From Circinella minor (taxonomy: Eukaryota; Mucoromycota; Mucoromycetes; Mucorales; Lichtheimiaceae): 42,365 nucleotides of DNA. The stretch is from assembly GCA_016758965.1 (NCBI GenBank), contig JAEPRB010000304.1, positions 1-42,365 on the forward strand. Direction: 5' to 3'. Under the pieces are notes generated by a model, which was not told where the DNA came from, did not search any database, and saw only the letters and a list, made by a program, of their open reading frames with translations. Position numbers and translations under genes: made by a program. Positions 1 through 14,093 of the stretch are shown in pieces. The stretch's first letter is position 1. Each line of letters starts with the position of its first letter.

Positions 1-1086
1 CAATATACTGAATACCATGTCGTTTCGGCACAGAAGACGAAATTAGTGTTATAAATAATCGTCGTGCAACAAATAATTTTTTAAAATGGTGCCAATTCAG
101 TCAGGATCAGTCCTCTATTAAGACCCTCACAGTCTTTACGTATAATATTTTCACTATTCAATTATCAGCCATCTTTATTTTTATATTACTACATTTTCTA
201 TTATTATCACTGTTTTTTTTTTTACGCTATCTTTACATATCCATCTTCTCCATCCTTATATGATGTATTTTATATATTAATCACTATAGCAACTTTTTTT
301 TGTCCATTGATGAACTTTTTTTTACTATGAGTATCAACTGAAAAACAAATTTGATTTTTTTTTTTCAAAAGATTCGCTGCATACCGTGTTATAAATGCTC
401 TTTAAAATCTGATCATTTATTAGACCTTTAGATGTGCAGCCCCTAAAAATTTGGATGCTTCGCTACCAAAGGAGCCCAAAACTACCCAAATAAAGTGCCT
501 GAAGGAAGGTATCTTTTCTTATATATATATAGATCTTTGATTACTTTTGAATACTAAGATCCATCTCGTTCGACTTAATGATACCCCATACTTTAGTCAA
601 CATTATTAATTACGTATGAATTTTTATACGTTTGATGTTAAAATCTGACAACAAAAATAAGAGTAAAGCTATTATATTCCATGTTTGTGCGCTCAGTCAT
701 GACAGATGAATATGATTTTTTTTTGTTCGTATGTAGGCATTAATATAGATAGGATTATTTAAGTGAGAGTTGCTTTGAGGAAACCCCCCCCCAACCTTCC
801 AATTCTATATTAAATATGCATTTTTGACCAATCGATTTTAAAAAATTCAAAACCGTCAAAAAAAAAAAAAAAAAACAGAAAAAAAAGTTTCACCTTTAAA
901 CCTTCTTTTTTTTTATTCTGTGTGTGGGTTCTATTCATTCTTTTTTTCTTTAATCATGACGTCCTTTTATGATGAAGTATGTAAATAAATTTAAAAATTA
1001 ATCATGGAAGAAGGGAAAAAAAAAGGAGTTAATTTGATAACCATTGTAATCCATTGATTAAAAATAAATAGATCGAGATTGAAGAT
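1..1086. other. Left-edge non-coding region
   Basis: No convincing complete gene. The first 54 bases are open on the + strand in frame 1 (17 codons, ending ...KTKLVL then TAA) and use C/G-ending codons (GTC, TCG, CAG, AAG, ACG) that are rare in the neighbouring genes. This could be the last codons of a gene or of an old mobile element lying mostly outside the window. The rest is AT-rich with A/T runs and a C-run near 783. The final ~150 bases form the DPH3 upstream region, with a pyrimidine-rich stretch near 900-950. Confidence 0.5.
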
Positions 1087-1360
1087 ATGGAGTTTGACGA
1101 AGACGAACAGATCTATACTTATCCATGTCCATGTGGTGATAAGTTTGAAATAAGCATTGTATGTTTTAATAGTTTCTTTTTTTTTTTTTGTATAAATATA
1201 TTAATTTTGATAATATATATAGGAAGATTTACAGGATGGAGAAGATGTAGCTCGTTGTCCTTCTTGTTCACTTATTATTCGAGTAATTTACGATCCTGAC
1301 GAATTTGCAGACGAAGGAGAAGAAACTTTTGAAGTGGGGAATACTGTTACTGTTGCTTAA
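1087..1360 (+). CDS. DPH3: Diphthamide biosynthesis protein 3 (CSL zinc-finger)
   Basis: Two exons, 1087-1158 and 1223-1360, joined over a 64-bp GT-AG intron in phase 0, give 69 residues. The small acidic protein has the CSL zinc-ribbon layout: a CPCG pair near residue 14 and a CPSC pair near residue 40, separated by the DKFEI strand typical of the family, and an acidic C-terminal tail. DPH3 (Kti11 in yeast) carries iron and acts as electron donor to the Dph1-Dph2 radical enzyme in the first step of diphthamide formation on elongation factor 2. It also works with the Elongator/Kti13 system in tRNA wobble-uridine modification. Length fits the family (about 60-90). It is convergent with the BAP31-type gene. 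Identity is secure; the role is from family knowledge. Confidence 0.93.
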
Positions 1361-1779
1361 TCTTTTTTTACCCAATATATATACAAACAAACAACAAAAC
1401 CCTTTATAAATTTGATCCCATTATTTACTATACTGCATCCTCCAAAAATAACACTTATTCATCCCCTTATCATTCTTTGTACACTTTATAAACATATATC
1501 ATTTCTCTTTCTTTCTCTTTCTCTGTAAACAATTTTAATATAATTATTTTTTTTTTTTATTCCAACTAAAAACACAATTTTTTGTTATAAGTTTTTGAAT
1601 TTTTGGAAAAAGAAGTAAGGATGGGTTATAATGGGATATACGATTGAAAGTGATGGTGGGGGTTTTTTTTTTTATTGTTTTCTTTTGCAAATGTGTATGA
1701 TAAATGTTAATGATATAGTGTGCATATGTGTGTGTGTGTGTGTGTGTGTGTGTATGGGAGTGGGAGAAGTGTTATGTAT
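1361..1779. other. Convergent intergenic spacer
   Basis: Space between the stop codons of DPH3 and the BAP31-type gene. It holds both 3' untranslated regions, T-runs and a TG dinucleotide repeat. No coding potential is seen. Confidence 0.7.
1727..1753. repeat. (TG)n microsatellite
   Basis: About 13 uninterrupted TG units in the 3' spacer between DPH3 and the BAP31-type gene. Probably polymorphic between strains. Confidence 0.95.
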
Positions 1780-3011
1780 TTATATATCCTTTTTCACTTC
1801 AGTCTTTTGACCAGTAGCAGTACGTTCCAAATCATTACGTTCATCAGCTAAACGATTATATTCAATCGATTGTTGTTCTACTTGTTTTTTAAGAGTTTCA
1901 AAATCACGATCTTGTTGTTTAAGTTGTTTTAATTCTGAATTAAGAGCAATGATTTCTTTTTTATAACTTTCTTCTTTATCAATAAATTGTTGATGACCTT
2001 CTGTAGTTGAATTGGTCTAGAAAAAAATAATAATATATAAGTCTTTCTTTCCTTTTTTTTCAAATAAATAGGATATAAAAAAAAAAAAAAACTTACCTCT
2101 TTTTTCAAACTTTCTAATTCTTCTTCACGTTTCAGTACTTGAAATACCAAAGTACTAGTACGTTCAAGAATCCTAATATTTATTTAAGTTTATTATATAT
2201 AAAATATCTTCTTTCTACCTTCTTTTTTTTTTTTTTTACTTACAATGATAAGAAAAGAGTGAAGCCAGTAAGGTACAAGTTACGTTGAGCATAAAACTTT
2301 TTAGCTTTATTATTGGCTTCAAAACTATAATCATAATGTTGACGTTGTTCTCCATCCACTTCCACAGAATCAATACGTTGAAGTCGATTAATAGTATCTA
2401 TTTTTTTTTTATATATATAAAAGAGATGGAGGTTTTTTTTTTAGTTAACTGAGAGAAATAATCAACTACTTTTATATATATTGCTTACCAATGAACAAGA
2501 CAAAGATGAATCTATTAATATAAGATATAATAAAAAGTCAATATATATAAACTTTACATTTTATACTTTAAAAAAAAATAACTTACGCAAAGATGATCTT
2601 TAAAACATGAAGAGCTTTACCGACCTAATAATATAGAAAATATTGTTAAAAGAATTATTTATTTACACGTGAAATTATTAATAACTTACAACAGGAGAAG
2701 TAGAAGCAAACTTAAGCATAGCTCGACGCCAATGGGAAGGAAGTGGAAGCTATATAAATAATTCAAGTGTATGAGTACCTTTTTTTTTATTCTTTGTCAT
2801 TCCCCAAGTGACTTAAACAAATAAACGCATGTACTATTTTTCATTAAAAAAAAACTTACTACTAAAATACAAAAAATGATCATCTATGTATAATAATAAT
2901 AATAAAAAAAAAAAAGTCAAAATCTCGGGTTCGTTTTAAATACTTCATTAAAAAAAAGGGGTGTACCTCAGTGACCAAGATTCCAAAAGTAAGTGTATAG
3001 TAAATCGTCAT
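1780..3011 (-). CDS. BAP31: BAP31/Yet-type ER membrane protein
   Basis: Eight exons: 3011-2967, 2883-2860, 2749-2690, 2624-2587, 2511-2489, 2397-2244, 2172-2097 and 2016-1780. Together they give 218 residues with all phases consistent. Three N-terminal membrane segments are visible: the MTIYYTLTFGILVTEM start, a VLKIIFARFIFVLFI segment, and AQRNLYLTGFTLFLSL, the most conserved BAP31 signature. The region after about residue 140 is a long charged coiled coil. The C-terminus is KKDI, a dilysine KKXX signal for retrieval to the ER. BAP31 (yeast Yet1/Yet3) acts in ER quality control and export of membrane proteins. Exons 2, 4 and 5 are only 24, 38 and 23 nt. It is divergent from the ELM1-like gene. 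Confidence 0.93.
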
Positions 3012-3629
3012 ATTGGCTCTTTTCTTCTTTTTAATATATAAAAGTAATTAAAAAAAGAAAAGAAGAGAAAAGAAACGTTAAAAAAAGAGGGGACGAGAAT
3101 ATATGTATTGTAAGAGAAAAGAAAAGAATTACTTGGCAAAAAATAAAAAAGCAAGCAGTCCTTTACACCCAGCCAAGCTTATGTGTATGCATAATATCCA
3201 ATCAAAAAAAAAAAAAAACTACGTGATACTTTTTTATATGTTTGAAATTATATCATTCATAATCCCCCCCCCTCCCTTCATTTTATATAGTTTATAAATC
3301 AAATACGTAGCAATAATAACCATTTACTTCTTTCATTTCTCTCTCTCTATCTCTTTTTTACTTTTTACCTTTCCCCTCTTTCTCTCTCTCCCTTTAATCT
3401 TTCAATTTTTTTTTTTATTGACAAACGTAATATACAGTATTCTTTATTAAAAGTCTATTATTATTATTTTTTTCTTTTAAATAAATATGTATTTTTCAAA
3501 ACGAAATAGTAGTAAAGATTTGTTGGTTTAAGCAAAAAAAAAAAAAATTAAAAAGTCAGCCTATTCTTTTTCAGGGTAACTTTTTTTTTTAATAGTTGTC
3601 AACAATCTTGTATTAAAAAGAAAAAAAAA
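3012..3629. promoter_or_regulatory. Divergent promoter region, BAP31-type / ELM1-like
   Basis: A 618-bp spacer between two divergent start codons. It contains CT-rich stretches (around 3330-3400), long A/T runs and a C-run near 3264. Pyrimidine tracts upstream of starts are common in fungal promoters. No specific factor site could be assigned. Confidence 0.5.
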
Positions 3630-5427
3630 ATGATTCTTTCAAGATTCAATTCACTTTGTTCATGTCGATCGTCTACTTTTATATATCAACATATTCGTCC
3701 TTTTACAGCTACAACAAAAATATTAAACGATCGTCCTGTATGGGTTTTAACTGATGGTGGTATACAATCAACATTATCAGGAATGGCACTTGGTAAACGA
3801 CTAGGTCAAGTGGAACTTAAAACTGTAGTCACTAGTAAAGGTAAACTCTATAACAAATAAAAAATTGGGATATAGAATAACACGTTTGTTATTTATTTAT
3901 TTATTTATTTAGGATTACAAGTATTTCCACCTATTGTTCAAAAATATTTAGTGGATTGGTTTTTAAGTAGTCATAGTAATCAATCAAAAAAAATCAAAGA
4001 AAGTAATAAATTGCCATGGTATTTGACATTAAAAGAAGGTGAATGGAATGATCCAAAGCCCGATTTTGTTGTTTGTAGTGCACCTGATGCTATACCTGCT
4101 TGTTTAAGTGTAACCAAGAATAATCCTTTTACTTATTCAAGTAAGTTTAATAAATATATCATACTATGTTTTCACAACTATATAATCTAATGGGTATATA
4201 TATATATATTAGTTTATGTGGGGTATCCAAATATTCCATTTTTATATTTTGATCAAGTTGTTTTACCAAAATATGAAATGGATGCAAAATTAGGTAATTT
4301 ATAAAGTTAAATGGATATATATATTTATTTATTTATTCACTCTTTTTTGTTCTTTTATTAGCAAAATTGGGACCATTCTATTCCAAACAAAAGAATAGTA
4401 TAGCTACACAGGTAATAAATAAATATCTATCTATCTATCTATCTATAATTCAACTCATTCAAATAATATTTGTTTTAGGTGCCATTATTAGATCTTGAAA
4501 AAAGAGAGAATGAAAATTCTTTAAATGATATTTTACCTTCTTCATTTTTGGATACAAATAATAAAATGATGACATTTATTATTGGTGGATATTCACCTCA
4601 ATGTAGATGGTATTCAGAAGATGCCACTTTAATAGTGGATAATATACAGGTATATAAAACTATCGATTATATATATAAAAAAAAGAAAATTTTAAATATT
4701 GACATTGTATTTTCATTTTTTTTCTAGCGTATAGTGAAAAAATTAAATACAAAAGTTGCTGTTGTATTTACAGAAAAAACTACTCCTGAGGTAAATAGTA
4801 GTAGAAGGTAATAGAATAATAACACTAAAGTAACTAAAATAATAACATGTGATTATAAATTAGGTGAAGGAAAAAATAAGAAAATTATGTGATGATGCTA
4901 CAAATTCAGTTATTATTTGGGATTCCATGATAGATACTGAAACAAGTTTAAAAAGAGCTCAAATTTATTCAAGTATTATTGATAAAGCTACTCGTGTAGT
5001 AGTTACTGCTGATCTTGACTATTCAGTTGCACATGCTGCTGCCAAACGGTAAAAAAAAAAAAAAAAAATTACATATATCAAACCAATGGGAAAAAATAAT
5101 AATAACAATATTTTTTTTTTTTAAAAAAAAAAATTTAGTAAACCTGTTTATATTGTATTTGGTGATCGTTGTCGTCAACATTTATCACGATTTCATCGAT
5201 GGGCTCGTGAAAATAGAATAACTCGTAAATTAAGATTAGATCGTGGAAGAGGTGCTTCACAAAAACAACAACATCATGCCTATGATCCTTTTAGTTATTT
5301 AGGTAATCATGGACCTTGGGCAGATGGATTAAAACTTGTGGATAATGAAAATACATTAGAACATATAAAACATGAAGTGACAGAATTACGTCAAGAACGG
5401 GTTACAGGAAAACGTAGAAAGGATTAA
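3630..5427 (+). CDS. ELM1/DUF1022-family protein, probably mitochondrial
   Basis: Eight exons: 3630-3840, 3913-4140, 4213-4293, 4362-4411, 4479-4649, 4728-4790, 4864-5048 and 5139-5427. They give 425 residues in one consistent frame. The core starts with VWVLTDGGIQSTLSG and continues through KPDFVVCSAPDAIPA, TFIIGGYSPQCRW and TADLDYSVAHAAAKRKPVYIV, the layout of the Mito_fiss_Elm1 family, which is also found in bacteria. The plant founder, ELM1, recruits the dynamin DRP3 to mitochondria for fission; the fungal members have no established role. The first 33 residues have Arg, Ser and Thr but no acidic residue, which looks like a cleavable mitochondrial presequence. The family call is firm; location is inferred and function unknown. 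Confidence 0.88.
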
Positions 5428-5811
5428 TCTTATATTCCTTTTTTCCTCCCCACCACTCAACCTGTATTATTATATTAAAAAAAAAACACACACACACACA
5501 CGTATATATACACATTTACTATTACATACTTAAATAAAAAGAAAAAGGGTGGGGAGAGAGGGGTCATTAAATAAGAATGACATAATAAAATAAAAAAGAA
5601 TTTCTAGTATGAATGGACTATCATGGAATATTTAGTATCATGCTGAGGAAACAAAAAATGAAATAACTAAATATAGAAGGTTTGACCGAAATTCAGGGAA
5701 AAAGCCCAAAGAGTTAATTTACTCAATCTAGTAAAAATCAAAAAAAAATATAAAAAGAAAGAAAAAAAAAGTGTGTGTGTGTGTGTGTTTCTTTTTCTTT
5801 TTATATTTATC
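5428..5811. other. Spacer with AC/GT tracts
   Basis: Holds the 3' end of the ELM1-like transcript and the upstream region of the small gene. It contains an AC tract near 5486-5501 and a GT tract at 5771-5788 immediately upstream of the small gene start. No other gene is seen. Confidence 0.6.
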
Positions 5812-6056
5812 ATGGATTCTTATTTCTTCAACATGTTTATTAAAAATGTAACTAGTGGTAATAGTGTCAATAAAAAAACTACTACTATTACTACTCATCT
5901 TGTAAATCATAATACCAATGCTTTTTGTTCTCATTGTGGTGTTGATATTACACGTTTCAGGTACGTAAAAAAAAAAAAAAAGTGGAGTGAACATCTATCT
6001 AATGACTTTTTTATGATTATTTTAGTCATGAATTTTGGTGTCGATATTCTCAATAA
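5812..6056 (+). CDS. Small protein with CCHC-like zinc-knuckle motif, uncharacterised
   Basis: Exon 5812-5960 and exon 6026-6056, joined over a 65-bp intron with canonical gtacgt...tttag ends, give 59 residues. The N-terminal half is polar and rich in Asn and Thr. The C-terminal 22 residues contain C-x2-C-G-x7-H-x3-C (CSHCG...SHEFWC), so the motif is completed only by splicing: Cys and Cys on exon 1, His and Cys on exon 2. The spacing resembles a CCHC zinc knuckle, suggesting metal or nucleic-acid binding, but no known family was recognised. Without splicing, the frame instead runs on into a non-conserved tail. That the intron restores a tidy motif and an immediate stop supports a real gene; function is unknown. 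Confidence 0.55.
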
Positions 6057-7257
6057 AACCAAATAGTTTTATATAACTATTTTACTTGTAAATCTATATA
6101 ACCCAATTCTATCGTTACATAACTATATTATCCATTATCATGTATACACTTACTTCTTTTTATATATACATTTCTTGATTTCTTTTGATATACTATATTT
6201 ACTTATTGTAACCACACACACACACACACACACACATATTATTATTTTTTGATTAAGTTTTTTCCTATTATACATACCCCGCGCCTAACCCCACAATTTT
6301 ATTTTATTTTTACAATGAGGGCTGTCACAATGCCCTATTTTTGATTTTATAATCCCATCCATGTACATACTACTATTGTTATTTCTCTCTTTTTGTTATA
6401 TGAATTTCCTTTCTTTTTTACTAAACATATATTACGTGTATGTACATAACAATTGTTCCCCCTCTTATTATTATTCGTCTTCTTTTTTTTTTTGTACACA
6501 TCTTTTTCAAATGATCATATATATATATATATTTACAAAATAAAACATAAACAAATTATGATGACATTTTTTTTTTCAAAAAGTGATGAGGGTTCTAACC
6601 CCCCCCCTTTTTTTTTTTTTTTTCTAAAATTTTCATTTGATGTCATAGATATTCCGATTATTATTATAAAAAGTTACAGTGAAAAAGAGAGAGAAAACAA
6701 AAATAATATATATATATATATGTATATACCGATCCAAGGTTGTTGTTTTTTTTTTTACACATGATGTCTTTAATAAACCAACAAAAAGATCATTTTAAAA
6801 AAAAATCATGGGTTTATTTATTTGTTTGTCTCATACCTCTTCAATATTATATTTATCTCAGATGTAAATATTATCATTTGTATTAGGGGAGTTGTTTGTT
6901 AATGTAAGAAAAACAAATGGAAGAACCAATAAAAGTCAATAAATAAGCATGGTTGTTAGTTCTCAGGGGTGTGTTTGTATTATATTACGTTTACGTATTT
7001 ATTTTTTTTACAACAGTAAAAAAAAGAATAAGAATAAAGATAAACAAAGAAAGAAAAGAACAAAGAAAAGAATGGGCTTTGGTTTCGGAGGCTGTTGATA
7101 AAAAGGTTGGAAATAGGAGAAGGGGGAATGGCTAAGCAAAAAAAAAACGAGGAATGTTTGTATTTTCGGCATTACCGGGATAAGATCGGATTTCATTTTT
7201 TTTTTAAGGGTTGGGAAAAAAAAAAAAAAGGAAGAAGGGGGGGGGGAAGAAAGGGAT
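6057..7257. other. Non-coding spacer, 1.2 kb
   Basis: AT-rich with a CA tract (about 6214-6235), C- and G-runs (6600-6607, 7237-7248), and several open frames made of low-complexity codons only (poly-Phe, poly-Tyr-Ile). A short inverted repeat AGGGC...GCCCT lies at 6318-6336. No gene, tRNA or transposon was recognised. Confidence 0.6.
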
Positions 7258-7670
7258 TTAAGATTTTTCAACCTTGTCATACTTTGATTTATAAATCCAA
7301 GAATTACCCATGATACCACAACCTTGTTTATCAGCCATGCGGTAATATTTAGCAGCCTGATACAAATCTTTTTTAATTCCTTTCCCTCGATAATAAGCAG
7401 TGGCTAATTCATTTTGTGCATCTGGGTCACCCAAGTCAGCTGCAAGTTTAAAGAAATGAACCGCTGTTTCTTTATTTTTACGTGTTCCCCATCCATGAAG
7501 ATAAGAATTACCCAATTCATAAATGGCCATAATTAATTCACTTTTAGCAGCCGATGTATTCACCGTACTTGAAAGATTTTTTAAATCCATGACAGCATGT
7601 TCAGCTGCTTTTTGTAAATATTGAAATGCTGTTTGTTCATTTCTCTTACATCCCTATATATTTATATAGT

Positions 7671-7701
<31 letters not shown>

Positions 7702-9141
7702 AGGGGAAAGATTATTATAAGGAAAGAGGGGAATTTTTATTTATTTATGTTAGTTTATTGTATATCATCATCATCATCATCATCATTGTTGTTTTGTTTT
7801 GTTTTGTTTCAGTGTAACAATTGAAAAAAAAAAGAAAGCTAGTCTTTCTTTCGAATTGTATTATTTATGTGTGTGTCAAGTATATTATAAAAAGTATTAC
7901 TAACCCAACCATGACGTAACGACACACCAAAAAGAAACATACCAATAGGAGAATCTTTATTAGCTGCTTGACGAAAACAATCGGTAGCTAAATCCAAACG
8001 ACCTTGTTCATGATATTGAATACCTTGAGCTACTAATCCTTCTCCTTCCGATTGTGGACGATTTTTACTACTCCATTCAATTGAATGACGAATTTGTTTT
8101 GATAATTTTTCAGATAATCCAGGATGAGCCGAAGGTGGAGGTAAACAAGGGGATAAAGGAGGTTGATTATAAGAAGAAGGTGTAGTAGGTGACGAGGGAG
8201 AAAATTGGGTAGTATAAGGTTGTTGAGGTAAAAGTAATGTATTAGGTGAAGGTGTACGTGGTGATACACTATAAGGTGATCCACCACTTTGTGTACCAGG
8301 TGTTAATTGAGGTTGTTGTTGTTGTTGTTGCTGTTGTTGAGGTGGAGGAGATCGAGCTGCACTTGTAGGAGTAGAATGATTAGAATAAGTAGTCGTTTGT
8401 GGTTGATAATAACCTTGTTGTTCATGTAATTGTTGTTGTTGTTGTTGTGTACTTTGAACTAAACTTGGTTGATAATATCCTGTTTGATTACTAAGATCAC
8501 GTTGTTCTTGTACTTGTTGAGAATGAGGTGATGTTATAGAACGAGAAGATGTTGAAGGAATAACAAGTGGAGCTAATGGTTGTGGATGTTGACGGGATGA
8601 ATGTTGTTGTTGTTGTTGTGATGATGAATTTGTAGGTTTAAGATAATTATTATTATTATTCTTATTATTATCAGTACCATGATGATAATAACTATCTACA
8701 TTATTATTGGTATAGGTAGATGTTGATTGTTGTTGTTGAGTCGTAATAGGAGTATCAAAATTATATCCACTCACATTAGAAGTACGATGATGATCATCCA
8801 TATAAACACTTGCCGTTTGATCCACTGAAATTTGTTCAATCACTGCAGCAGAAGGTAAAGGTACATCCACATAAGCATGTTTCATTTTAACAGGTGATTC
8901 TGCTTGTTGTACACGTGGTTGATGTTTCATTAGGGTGGATTCTGGACGTAAATTACGAATATCAGAATGTAAAGAATCACTACTTTCATCATTAAAAAAA
9001 CTCATATGAGCCATAGAAGGAGCTAAAGAAGGTGCATAAGAAGTTCTTGATCCATCTACATGAGGATTTAAATTTTGTGCACCATAAATACTTTGTGGAG
9101 TTACTTGAGTATGTACCAATGTCGATGTTTGTGGTTCTAAA

Positions 9142-9177
<36 letters not shown>

Positions 9178-9893
9178 AGAAAAAATTGGGAAATTAATTT
9201 AGTAAACCAAAAGAAAATAATTCTAGGAGTAGAAGGAGAAATTACCAATATAAGTTTCACGAGAAATACCAACGACGCGTTCATTTTTTGGATCCACTAA
9301 TGATTCACGTAAATCATAAGTACTATAGACAGATGCATCACTTTCTCTGTACGACTAGATTTTTTCAAATATAAAATGTTAAATATAATAATTTGGGGGG
9401 GGGGAAGAAAAGAGTTAATCTTCGGGGTTTTTATTTTGTTATTCTCGTGTTTTCCCTTTATATAATTTACCTGATCTTTCTGTTGTTTATTATATTGATT
9501 TTGATAATCATTAGAAACAGTCTGATATATATATATATATATATATTGAAGTCAGTGGGGGGGGGAAAGAATATAATTTAATATAATGTTCATTATTAAA
9601 GTTTCTTTTTGCTAGGTTACTATTAAAATAAAGTAAAAAAAAAAAAAACATACATGGTATCCAGGAGACATTGTATTTGCAATTCCTGGAGGGGGTCCAG
9701 GTACCAATCTACTTTTACATTTTAGAAAAGAACATTAGAATGAAATGAATTTCTTGGAACAAAAAAAAAAAGAAACAATCTCGTATGTATACCTCGAATT
9801 AGGAGTTGAACTATTAAAGGTAGGTGCAGTACTATTATAAGTTGTTGTAGGGTTGTTATATTCAGTAGGACTTGAGTTTAATTTTTTAAACAT
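7258..9893 (-). CDS. Sel1-repeat protein (DSF2/Nif1- or SKT5-like) with polyQ region
   Basis: Six exons: 9893-9793, 9711-9654, 9521-9471, 9354-9246, 9136-7905 and 7653-7258. They give 648 residues with phases consistent throughout. The first ~450 residues are low-complexity (Gln, Asn, Ser, Pro), with several polyQ runs. The C-terminal ~175 residues hold at least four Sel1-like repeats: LATDCFRQAANKDSPIGMF, a FQYLQKAAEHAV unit, AVHFFKLAADLGDPDAQNE and QAAKYYRMADKQG, with LRHGWGCKRN spanning the last intron. Similar fungal proteins (DSF2 of budding yeast, Nif1 of fission yeast, chitin-synthase activators of the SKT5 type) act in cell-cycle or bud-neck/cell-wall control. Which subfamily this belongs to cannot be settled by eye. 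The last intron (7654-7904) carries a GA microsatellite. Confidence 0.85.
7671..7697. repeat. (GA)n microsatellite in intron
   Basis: About 13 GA units inside the last intron of the Sel1-repeat gene, next to the splice acceptor at 7654-7655 (minus strand). Confidence 0.9.
8312..8339 (-). repeat. CAA/CAG repeat coding polyglutamine
   Basis: Run of CAA/CAG codons on the minus strand giving nine to ten glutamines in the Sel1-repeat protein. Shorter Q runs lie nearby (8429-8448, 8604-8619, 8728-8739). Confidence 0.85.
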
Positions 9894-11494
9894 TGTTATT
9901 GAATTCTTTATGTTGTTATATCACGAATTGTATGGTTGTTTGGTTCGTTTCGTTTCGGTTGGTAAAAATAAATAAAATAAAGTGTGTTTAAAATAGAGAG
10001 AGAGAGAGAGAGGGTAATATAGAAAATAGTTTTTCTTTATAATAATAAAATAATAGATTGGAATAATAATAAAATAAATGAGGTTATTAAAATCTAATAA
10101 TGCATAATAGATGTTTTTGCCACCAAGAGATAATAAAAAAAATAATAATAATAATAAATGGGGTTATTAATGATGATTAAATTATCTCCACTTTTTTTTT
10201 TTTTTGAATTTAAATAAAATATAAAAGATTGTAAAAAAAAAACAAAAAAAAACAAAAAACAAAAAAAAGTTGAAAGGAACGGAAAAGAAATAAAGAGATC
10301 AAAGAAAGAAAAATAATGAAATATAAATTGAGGAGGCTGAGTGTGAGTTGAAAGTGATATAGAAAACGGTTATAAGTTTTGTACTCTTGTTACTTTTCAA
10401 TATATAATAAATCACTTTTAACACGGTTCTGCTTTATTTGTGGAGTTATTTTTCGAGAAGAAAGGGGGGGGGGAGATGTTTAAAGGAGGGAGGAGGGAGG
10501 GAGGAAAGAGGAGGAAGAAAAAAAAAAATAGTTTATATAAAGTTGATAAATTAGAAATAATTATATAGGTTGATTTGTTGTATTTTAAATTTACTAAATT
10601 CGATGACCGAGAATGCTGTATCAAAGCCTTTTTAGGTACGTTGGTAACACCTTTAAAATGCATTTACCACGAGGCGAAAGCATTTTTATATATATAACTT
10701 TGAAATTAGAATGAAATTTATTTTAGCGGGAAAAGAAACCCCATTTTTATTTTATTTTTTGAAGGATAAGAAAAGGTATATGTATCATTATTATTATTAT
10801 TTTGGTGGAGGAGAGGAATGGAGATGTCAAATCATTTATTTTGTTTTATTATATGAATTAGTTTGACAAAGAAAATGGTTGTCGTTGTTATGTATATATT
10901 TTTTATATATAACTAAGAGATAAAAAAAAAAAAATACTCACTTTTATAGGATTTTTTTTTTACACACTAAAACATTTACATCAAGTACTTAATAACCATT
11001 TGTCGATCTTTCTTATTTCTCTCTCTCTTTTTTTTTCTTATAATATATAGTAATATAAGTCTATTGAACTTATAAATAACGACGACTTGGTTATGTCATG
11101 CCATTTTTTTTATACATATTTATAGAAAAATGGTATAATAAGAATTCAATTTTATTATGCAGTAATTTTCTTTCCCCCCCCTCCTTCACCCCACTCGTTT
11201 TAGATGATATTTTTACACCCATCCATCAATGGCAGAAAAGAAACATTTACATCCCCGGTCAAGCATTAATAGATAAACAAGTCTTTATATAAATATATAT
11301 TCCTCTCCCCCTACCTTCCCATTATTTATAAAAAAACAAAATATATTTTATAAATACATTTACCAGTTATATATACTTACATCAAATAAAAAATAAAAAA
11401 TATTATTTTAAAATGTTAACCTCTATATATAAACTTTATTTCCCCAAAAATCCAGAAAGTCAGTCAATTAATTGTTGCCTTTAATAGACAAGAT

Positions 11495-11526
<32 letters not shown>

Positions 11527-11994
11527 GCCCTATATATATCTCGTGTTGTCACGTTAAAAAAAATTGGTTAAAATATCCAAACCATTCTTTAGAGTGTGGA
11601 TAGTATAATTTACCAAAGCGATTTTAAAATTGATAGAAAGAGAGGGTTCAATATATATATAATGTCATCCTATTCTTGAGTCTCTGTTATGTGGATGATA
11701 ATAATATACATTACGAGTAGAAACATCTGTCAAAAAAAAAAAAAAAAAAACTTAAATGAAAAATGTCATGTGGACAATGAAGTTATTTTTATCTAATTTA
11801 TTTACCCTCCGTTTGGGGAGAATGGTATTCCTGCAGATAATAGACTTTTATTGTGACTTTTAAAAACGAGCTAAACATGTTTTTTTTAATAATTTCAAAC
11901 AAATTTATTTTTATTTTTGAAAAAGACAAACAAAAAAGAATATTTTTTATTTCTTAATATATTTATAATATAAGTAATTTTATGTGTGTTTTTT
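9894..11994. other. Non-coding spacer, 2.1 kb
   Basis: Separates the Sel1-repeat start from the P5CDH stop on the same strand. It has GA tracts (9995-10011), purine-rich stretches (10460-10520), a long T-run (about 11502-11526) and AT repeats. A stretch at 10560-10690 is less repetitive; an 81-codon minus-strand frame there (10663-10418) decays into poly-Phe and Pro. I see no supported gene. Confidence 0.55.

Positions 11995-14093
<2,099 letters not shown>

Noticed and set aside
6318..6336. Hairpin AGGGC...GCCCT followed by T-run, terminator-like
   Set aside because: Five-base stem in a eukaryotic spacer; intrinsic terminators do not apply and no transcript ends there visibly.
10418..10663. 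81-codon ORF on the minus strand
   Set aside because: First half is non-repetitive but it decays into poly-Phe and Pro from homopolymers; no family or exon partner seen.
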